Shown piece after piece: positions 5,797 to 11,997 of a stretch of DNA of 11,997 nt. The stretch comes from DATDCY01 sp031406795 [NCBI: Candidatus Rokuibacteriota bacterium] (GTDB taxonomy: Bacteria; JAUVQV01), in the NCBI GenBank assembly GCA_031406795.1, contig JANOHV010000137.1, forward strand, positions 1 through 11,997, in the 5' to 3' direction. Within the stretch, counting starts at the first letter, position 1. Each line of letters opens with the position of its first letter. Made by a program: the position numbers and the translations under genes. The notes under the pieces were generated by a model. It worked only from the letters and a program-made list of their open reading frames with translations, made no database searches and was not told where the DNA came from.

Positions 5797-6042
5797 ATGA
5801 GCGCCATGGAATTGCAGGTCAGCCATGAGTCGCGATGGGCGACAACGAAGTGCCCGAGTGGGTTTTCCTGTCTCGCGGCGGAGCCGACGGATCTTTGCTC
5901 CGTGGAAACTTTCGTCGACGGGACAGTCCAGTTCATCAAATGCCTGCACAATGGCTGCTGCACTTATCAGCACCCGTTCGGCAAGGGTGATGTGTGCATG
6001 TGCCCGGTGAGAAAAGAGATTTTCAGCACGTACAAGTTCTGA
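5797..6042 (+). CDS. Small eight-cysteine protein of unknown function
   Basis: The product is 81 residues from ATG 5797, or 78 from ATG 5806; the second start has GGGGG about 9 bp upstream and is at least as likely. Eight cysteines lie in residues 19-69 with pattern C-x5-C-x8-C-x14-C-x4-CC-x11-C-x-C, followed by a basic PVR-x-EIF tail. No signal peptide or membrane segment is seen, so it is probably cytoplasmic and may bind metal or an Fe-S cluster, or be a modified peptide. From memory it resembles small uncharacterised Cys-rich proteins of deltaproteobacteria ending in CxCPxR; this was not checked. It lies 25 bp after the HisKA-like gene and is likely co-transcribed from the sigma-54 promoter. 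A link to the SPASM enzyme at the left end is possible but the genes are 5 kb apart. Confidence 0.7.
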   Translation: MSAMELQVSHESRWATTKCPSGFSCLAAEPTDLCSVETFVDGTVQFIKCLHNGCCTYQHPFGKGDVCMCPVRKEIFSTYKF

Positions 6043-6089
6043 ATCCGTAACTGCCGCGCATTTCTGACCTGGCCAGTCGTTCTCCTTTC

Positions 6090-6118
6090 TTGATGTCTCC
6101 GCTCGGAATGGGTAATCT
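6090..6118 (+). promoter_or_regulatory. Weak candidate sigma-70-type promoter for the HD-GYP gene
   Basis: TTGATG (6090-6095) and TAATCT (6113-6118) are separated by exactly 17 bp. The -35 matches TTGACA at 4 of 6 and the -10 matches TATAAT at only 3 of 6. It would start transcription near 6125, about 46 nt before the ATG at 6171. The 128-bp gap after the Cys-rich gene makes a separate promoter plausible. Confidence 0.25.
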
Positions 6119-6170
6119 GGGCGCGGCGTCGTTCGGGAGACGGGGGGGAGATCGTGAAAGAGGGGCTGGC

Positions 6171-7238
6171 ATGGATACGCGATCGCACCTGAGAGCCATC
6201 CCGCTTTTTCAGTCGCTGACCGAGACCCAACTCGACGACATCTCGCGCAAGATGACCTTCGCCGATTTGCCGGCCGGAACGGTCGTGATGAGCGAGGGCG
6301 GCGAGCGCATGGGCTTTTTTCTGCTGCTCTCCGGCAGCGTCAGGGTCATGAAGAATTACGGCCGGCGGTCGCAGAAGGAACTCAGCCGGCTCGAGGCCGG
6401 TTCGTACTTCGGCGAGATGAGCCTTCTGGACGAGTGCCCTCCTTCCGCCACGGTCGTCGTGTCCGAGGCGGCACAGGGGCTCGTGCTGACTCCCGAAGGT
6501 TTCAATGCCGTCATCAGCGCCCATCCCGGGGTGACCCACCTGCTCCTCTCGACGTTGAGTCGGCGGCTGCGGGTTCTGGAGGACTCCGGCATGCGGGAAC
6601 TCATCGCGGCGCAGGAAGCGGTCATCCTCAGCCTGGCCAAACTCGCGGAATGCCGCGACCCCGAGACGGGGGCGCATCTGGACCGGATCAGCCACTATTG
6701 CCGTCTGCTGGCGCGCGCCGCGGCCGGGAGTCCGGCATTCCGGGAGGAGATCGACGCGGATTTCGTCGACATCATCGCCATGTCGAGCCCCCTGCACGAT
6801 ATCGGGAAGGTCGGCGTGCCGGACGCCGTGCTCCTCGCGCCCCGGCGGCTCACCGCGGAAGAGACTCTCATCATGCGCCGCCACCCGGAGATCGGCGCCA
6901 CCGCGATCCGCCGGGCGATGGCCAAGAGCCCGGGCGTCGCCTTTCTCGCGATGGGGCACGACATCGCCCTGTTCCACCACGAGTGGGTGAACGGCAACGG
7001 CTACCCCCAGGGCCTCGCCGGAGACGCGATTCCGTTGAGCGCCCGGATCATGGCGGTGGCGGACGTCTTCGACGCCTTCCGCTCCGACCGGGTCTACCGC
7101 AAGGGACTCTCCCACGAGGAGACGAAACAGATCCTGATCGACGGGAGCGGCACGCAATTCGATGCCCGGCTGGTGGACCTCTTTCTGGGGCGGGAGGACG
7201 AGCTGCTGGAGCTGGTCGGGCTCTACCGCGAGGCGTAG
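6171..7238 (+). CDS. Cyclic-nucleotide-binding-like domain plus HD-GYP phosphodiesterase
   Basis: The start at ATG 6171 follows AGAGGGG (spacing ~5) and begins right at the domain; a longer reading from 6093 adds a low-complexity leader. The product is 355 residues. Residues ~1-130 form a cNMP-binding fold (LFQSLTETQLD opening, GSYFGEMSLLD in the phosphate-binding cassette). The Arg that normally contacts the cyclic phosphate is Pro91, so classical cAMP/cGMP binding is doubtful. Residues ~145-345 are an HD-GYP domain with TGAHLDR (166-172), catalytic H209-D210, K213, HHE (269-271) and GNGYP (275-279), all as in active c-di-GMP phosphodiesterases. No membrane segment is seen, so it is cytosolic. 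The context suggests it turns two-component or cyclic-ligand input into changes in c-di-GMP. Its stop overlaps the convergent MeaB-epimerase gene by 16 bp. Confidence 0.9.
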   Translation: MDTRSHLRAIPLFQSLTETQLDDISRKMTFADLPAGTVVMSEGGERMGFFLLLSGSVRVMKNYGRRSQKELSRLEAGSYFGEMSLLDECPPSATVVVSEAAQGLVLTPEGFNAVISAHPGVTHLLLSTLSRRLRVLEDSGMRELIAAQEAVILSLAKLAECRDPETGAHLDRISHYCRLLARAAAGSPAFREEIDADFVDIIAMSSPLHDIGKVGVPDAVLLAPRRLTAEETLIMRRHPEIGATAIRRAMAKSPGVAFLAMGHDIALFHHEWVNGNGYPQGLAGDAIPLSARIMAVADVFDAFRSDRVYRKGLSHEETKQILIDGSGTQFDARLVDLFLGREDELLELVGLYREA

Positions 7239-8713
7239 CTCCTGTCGTTCCTGCTCCTTTCTCGAGCTGTTTCCTCCAACTCCACCAGCGTGCCGCAGAA
7301 GTCCTTCGGGTGCAGGAAGAGCACCGGCGTGCCGTGGGCGCCCGTTTTCGGCTCGCCGTCGCCGAGGACCCGCGCACCCTGCCCGGCGAGGGCGGCCGCG
7401 GCCGCGCGGACGTCGGGCACCTCGAGGGAGAGGTGGTGGATGCCGCCGCCGGGGCTCTTCTCGAGGAAGGAGCGCAGCGGCGAGCGCTCGCCGAGCGGGG
7501 TCACCAGTTCGATCTTGGTGTTGGGCAGCGCGACGAAGACGACGATTACGCCGTGCTCGGGCAGCGACCGCGGCTCGGAGACGCTCGCGCCGGGGAGCCG
7601 GGCGAAGGCCCGACGAGCGCCCTCGAGATCAGGGACGGCGATCGCGACGTGGTTGAGGCGGCCGGCAGCCGCGGCCGGGAGCGGCGGTGCGGCAGTGTCC
7701 GCCGCCGTGGGCGATGCGTCGCCCGGACCGCCGGTTTCGCCGAGGAAGCCGGCGATCAGCCGGCGGGCGCCGATGGTGGGAGGCAGTGTTCCCTCACGGA
7801 CGGCGCTCTCGAGCTGCGCGAGGCGCTCGCGCACGCCGGGGTGCTCGCGAAGGCTCTCGAGCAGCGTCTCGGCGGTTTCGGCCCAGAGCCACTCGCCGGC
7901 CTGCGCCGCGCGGCGCGCCGCGAGTTCCCCGCTCGCGGTCAGCGTCTCGTGGTAGCGCAGCATCGCGTCCCAGGCCGCGGCGATCCCGGCGCCGGTGCGC
8001 GAGGAGCAGGCGGCCACCGGCACGTCCCACCCGGCGGCGCGCGGGCGCAGCAGCGTCAGCGCGTTGCGGTAGGCTTCGACGGCGCGCTCGGCCGCAGCCG
8101 CGAGGTCGCCGTCGGCCTTGTTGACGAGCACCAGGTCCGCCAGCTCGACGATGCCGCGCTTGATCCCCTGCAGCTCGTCGCCGCCGCCGGGGACCAGCAG
8201 CAGCAGGAACAGGTCGGTCATGCCGGCGACCGCCGTTTCGCTCTGACCGACGCCGACGGTTTCGACAAGCACGGTGTCGAACCCCGCCGCCTCGCAGACC
8301 AGCAGCGCCTCGCGAGTCCGCCGCGCGACGCCGCCGAGCGTGCCCCCGGAGGGGGTGGGGCGGATGAAGGCTTCGGGGCGGCGCGCCAACTCGGCCATGC
8401 GGGTCTTGTCGCCGAGGATCGAGCCGCCGCTCGCGGGCGAGGAGGGGTCGACGGAGAGCACGGCGACGCGGCGTCCTTTGGCGAGCAGGTGCAGGCCGAA
8501 GGCCTCGATGAACGTCGACTTGCCGGCGCCGGGGACCCCGGAGATGCCGATGCGGAAGGCGCCGCCGGCCGCCGGCGCGAGCAGCTCGATCAGCCGCGCG
8601 GCCTCGCCGCGGTGGTCGGCGCGGGTGGACTCGACGAGCGTGACGGCGCGGGCGAGCGCCCGCCGGTCTCCGGAGCGCACCGCCGCCGCGAGCTTGTCGA
8701 TCGTGGCCGTCAT
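7223..8713 (-). CDS. Fusion of MeaB/ArgK-type mutase chaperone GTPase and methylmalonyl-CoA epimerase
   Basis: The single 496-residue polypeptide carries two enzymes. Residues 1-~325 are a MeaB (LAO/AO ATPase, ArgK) G3E GTPase: Walker A GVPGAGKS (59-66), DPSSPASGGSILGDKTRM (89-106), switch ETVGVGQ (151-157) and NKAD (198-201), plus the C-terminal dimerisation arm. A Pro/Ala/Gly linker (~326-350) leads to a VOC-fold methylmalonyl-CoA epimerase (351-485), with putative metal ligands H355, E402, H426 or H427, and E478 in the LVELE end motif. MeaB loads and protects the B12-dependent methylmalonyl-CoA mutase; the epimerase makes its (R)-substrate. ATG 8713 begins at the normal MeaB N-terminus but has no clear Shine-Dalgarno; a TTG at 8785 would add 24 unrelated-looking residues. 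It lies 172 bp downstream of the carboxylase alpha subunit and forms one pathway with it. Confidence 0.93.
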   Translation of the reverse strand: MTATIDKLAAAVRSGDRRALARAVTLVESTRADHRGEAARLIELLAPAAGGAFRIGISGVPGAGKSTFIEAFGLHLLAKGRRVAVLSVDPSSPASGGSILGDKTRMAELARRPEAFIRPTPSGGTLGGVARRTREALLVCEAAGFDTVLVETVGVGQSETAVAGMTDLFLLLLVPGGGDELQGIKRGIVELADLVLVNKADGDLAAAAERAVEAYRNALTLLRPRAAGWDVPVAACSSRTGAGIAAAWDAMLRYHETLTASGELAARRAAQAGEWLWAETAETLLESLREHPGVRERLAQLESAVREGTLPPTIGARRLIAGFLGETGGPGDASPTAADTAAPPLPAAAAGRLNHVAIAVPDLEGARRAFARLPGASVSEPRSLPEHGVIVVFVALPNTKIELVTPLGERSPLRSFLEKSPGGGIHHLSLEVPDVRAAAAALAGQGARVLGDGEPKTGAHGTPVLFLHPKDFCGTLVELEETARERSRNDRSYASR

Positions 8714-8714
8714 T

Positions 8715-8728
8715 GTTTCGATTGAAAC
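8715..8728. repeat. Small palindrome GTTTCGATTGAAAC at the meaB-epimerase start
   Basis: Five-bp perfect arms around GATT end one base before the start codon (minus strand), where a ribosome binding site would be expected. It may affect translation initiation or be chance. It is a single copy and not a CRISPR repeat array. Confidence 0.2.
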
Positions 8729-8809
8729 TTGGTGATGGAGGTGCTGCAGGGAACGGAGATGCTGCTCAAAAGGGTCCAGGTGCAAGGCGCCCGACGATCC
8801 GGTGACTGA

Positions 8810-8827
8810 GGCGGGCTGGTGCCCGCC
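8810..8827. repeat. GC stem-loop between the carboxylase alpha and MeaB-epimerase genes
   Basis: GGCGGGC, loop TGGT, GCCCGCC form a perfect 7-bp stem in the 172-bp intergenic region. No T-run follows on either strand, so it is more like an mRNA-stabilising or REP-like hairpin than an intrinsic terminator. Apart from this and a short palindrome at 8715-8728, I see no other feature in 8714-8885. Confidence 0.4.
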
Positions 8828-8885
8828 GCAGGGAACCGGGAGGAGGGCAACGCAGCAGATGGGCCCTTTTCAGCGGCCGTCACGG

Positions 8886-10883
<1,998 letters not shown>

Positions 10884-10892
10884 GACCTTTGC

Positions 10893-10913
10893 GGGAGGGG
10901 ATGAACCCCTCCC
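10893..10913. repeat. REP-like hairpin A in the carboxylase intergenic region
   Basis: GGGAGGGG (10893-10900) and CCCCTCCC (10906-10913) form a perfect 8-bp stem with loop ATGAA. It is a variant of the two hairpins further right and ends 10 bp before the alpha-subunit start. Confidence 0.6.
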
Positions 10914-10915
10914 CT

Positions 10916-11016
10916 ACACCCGGGGTCGAATCCGCAGGGGCGGGATGATCCAGATCGTCGCGCGAGCGAGTTTCAATGAATTCGCCCACACCCGGGGTCG
11001 AATCCGTAGGGGCGGG
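10916..11016. repeat. Direct repeat pair flanking the REP-like hairpins
   Basis: The 19-mer ACACCCGGGGTCGAATCCG occurs at 10916-10934 and 10988-11006, 72 bp apart. Each copy continues as (C/T)AGGGGCGGG. The second copy leads into a full hairpin, the first into a shortened one. The spacer 10945-10987 shows no recognisable feature. Confidence 0.6.
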
Positions 11017-11031
11017 GTTGATCCCCGCCCG
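11006..11031. repeat. REP-like hairpin B
   Basis: GGGCGGGG (11010-11017), loop TTGAT, CCCCGCCC (11023-11030) form a perfect 8-bp stem preceded by GTAG. It is identical over 26 bp to the copy at 11051-11076. Confidence 0.75.
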
Positions 11032-11050
11032 CCGGGAGCCGCGTCGGTTC

Positions 11051-11076
11051 GTAGGGGCGGGGTTGATCCCCGCCCG
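11051..11076. repeat. REP-like hairpin C
   Basis: This is a second identical 26-bp unit with stem GGGCGGGG / CCCCGCCC and loop TTGAT, 45 bp from hairpin B. It lies 24 bp beyond the stop of the beta-subunit gene on the minus strand, so in the polycistronic mRNA the hairpins would separate the beta and alpha cistrons. Confidence 0.75.
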
Positions 11077-11099
11077 CTCGAGAATCGAATTGCACGCGC

Positions 11100-11997
11100 T
11101 CACAGTGGTATATTCCCGTGCTTGCGCCAGGGGTTTTCGAGCTTCTTGCCGCGCAGCATCGCCAGCGAGCGGCAGATCCGCGTGCGCGTGTCGCGCGGCA
11201 GGATCACGTCGTCGATGTACCCGCGGTGCCCGGCGATGAAGGGATTGGCGAATTTCTGCCGGTACTCCTCGGTGCGTTCGGCGAGTTTCGCCGGGTCGCC
11301 GGCCTCCTTGCGGAAGATAATCTCGACCGCGCCCTTCGGACCCATGACCGCGATCTCGGCGGTCGGCCACGCGAAGTTCACGTCGCCGCGCAGGTGCTTG
11401 GAGCTCATGACGTCGTAGGCGCCGCCGTAGGCCTTGCGCGTGATCACCGTGACCTTGGGCACCGTGCACTCGGCGAAGGCGTAGAGCAGCTTGGCGCCGT
11501 GGCGGATGATCCCGCCGTACTCCTGCGCAGTGCCTGGCATGAACCCCGGCACGTCCACGAAGGTGATGATCGGGATGTTGAAGGCGTCGCAGAAGCGCAC
11601 GAAGCGCGCGCCCTTGTCGGAGGAGTTGATGTCCAGGCAGCCCGCGAGGATCATCGGCTGGTTGGCGACGATCCCGACCGTGGAGCCCTGCATCCGCGCG
11701 AAGCCGGTGACGATGTTTTTCGCGTAGTCCGCCTTGAGCTCGAAGAACTCTCCGTCGTCGACGACCTTGGCGATCAACTCCTTGATCTCGTAGGGCTTGT
11801 TCGGGAGGTCCGGAACGAGGGTGTCGAGCGAGGACTCGACGCGCTCGGCCGGGTCGCTCGTCGCCAGCAGCGGGGGCTTCTGACGGTTGTTGAGCGGCAG
11901 GAAATTCAGGAAGCGGCGCATCATCAACAGCGCCTCCACGTCGTTCTCGAACACGCCGTCGGCGACGCCGCTGCGCGTGGCGTGGGTCACCGAGCCG
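11100..11997 (-). CDS. pccB: Propionyl-CoA (acyl-CoA) carboxylase beta subunit, carboxyltransferase (N-terminus outside window)
   Basis: The frame is open from the right window edge to a TGA at 11100-11102, giving about 298 C-terminal residues of a protein usually ~510-550 long. The visible part covers the end of the N-terminal crotonase-like half and the whole C-terminal half. Landmarks are [77 protein letters not shown] and [15 protein letters not shown]. These glycine-rich motifs form the acyl-CoA and carboxybiotin pockets of the carboxyltransferase. The AYDVM form of the pocket is typical of propionyl-CoA/methylmalonyl-CoA type enzymes. Same-strand neighbours for the alpha subunit and the MeaB-epimerase fusion support propionyl-CoA as substrate. 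A decarboxylase-type subunit (MmdA) is closely related, but the paired biotin carboxylase argues against that. Confidence 0.92.
   Translation of the reverse strand, partial: GSVTHATRSGVADGVFENDVEALLMMRRFLNFLPLNNRQKPPLLATSDPAERVESSLDTLVPDLPNKPYEIKELIAKVVDDGEFFELKADYAKNIVTGFARMQGSTVGIVANQPMILAGCLDINSSDKGARFVRFCDAFNIPIITFVDVPGFMPGTAQEYGGIIRHGAKLLYAFAECTVPKVTVITRKAYGGAYDVMSSKHLRGDVNFAWPTAEIAVMGPKGAVEIIFRKEAGDPAKLAERTEEYRQKFANPFIAGHRGYIDDVILPRDTRTRICRSLAMLRGKKLENPWRKHGNIPL

Noticed and set aside
6070-6086. Second sigma-54 promoter (TGGCCAG...) upstream of the HD-GYP gene
   Set aside because: The -12 TTGC element is absent at the required spacing.
6434-8725. 763-residue + strand open frame
   Set aside because: It is an Arg/Gly-rich shadow of the HD-GYP gene and the antisense of MeaB-epimerase, with no domain-like sequence.
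8715-8728. CRISPR-repeat-like GTTTC...GAAAC
   Set aside because: Single 14-bp copy with no repeats or spacers around it.
8801-8860. Cobalamin-riboswitch-like words (GGTGC..., GGGAACCGGG..., CAACGC) near the MeaB-epimerase gene
   Set aside because: They read on the + strand, opposite to the genes, and lack a recognisable B12 box and ordered paired elements.

Overview
This 12 kb window is GC-rich (visibly well above 60% G+C) and comes from a Gram-negative bacterium. A deltaproteobacterial lineage (Desulfobacterota, Myxococcota or a neighbouring uncultured group) fits best. The reasons are a sigma-54 enhancer-binding regulator beside a well-formed sigma-54 promoter, a COG2984-type periplasmic binding protein paired with a histidine kinase, a cNMP/HD-GYP protein, a radical SAM/SPASM enzyme and a methylmalonyl-CoA gene set. 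The lineage is inferred from gene content only.

Left half, + strand. Bases 1-695 are the C-terminal part of a radical SAM/SPASM enzyme, followed by a strong GC hairpin (747-771) that may end its transcript. Bases 852-4740 are a tight three-gene signalling unit: a periplasmic binding protein of the ABC_sub_bind type with no transporter partners, a membrane histidine kinase overlapping it by 14 bp, and an NtrC-family response regulator 24 bp further on. This looks like a three-component sensor in which the binding protein presents a ligand to the kinase.

The 183 bp gap 4741-4923 is the most informative non-coding stretch. In order it holds two identical 17-bp AT-rich palindromes 20 bp apart, an exact match to the IHF consensus, and a -24/-12 sigma-54 promoter with correct spacing. 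This is the textbook enhancer/IHF/sigma-54 layout, directly downstream of the gene for an enhancer-binding protein, so that regulator probably controls the next operon. The operon carries a stand-alone receiver protein (4924-5418), a tiny orphan DHp/HisKA-like protein that has lost its phospho-accepting His (5499-5771), and a small eight-cysteine protein (5797-6042). It may continue into a cNMP-domain/HD-GYP protein (6171-7238), which has a weak candidate promoter of its own.

Right half, - strand, convergent. Reading right to left are the carboxyltransferase (beta) subunit of an acyl-CoA carboxylase (11100-11997, cut by the window edge), its biotin carboxylase/BCCP (alpha) subunit (8886-10883), and a single-polypeptide fusion of the MeaB/ArgK G-protein chaperone with methylmalonyl-CoA epimerase (7223-8713). 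Together they carry propionyl-CoA to (S)-methylmalonyl-CoA, epimerise it to the (R) form, and service the B12-dependent mutase, which is not in the window. The 216 bp between the two carboxylase genes is filled with GC-rich hairpin repeats of REP type. The HD-GYP and MeaB-epimerase genes overlap tail to tail by 16 bp.

No stretch over 300 bp lacks a gene. I saw no tRNA, rRNA, CRISPR array, insertion sequence or transposase.
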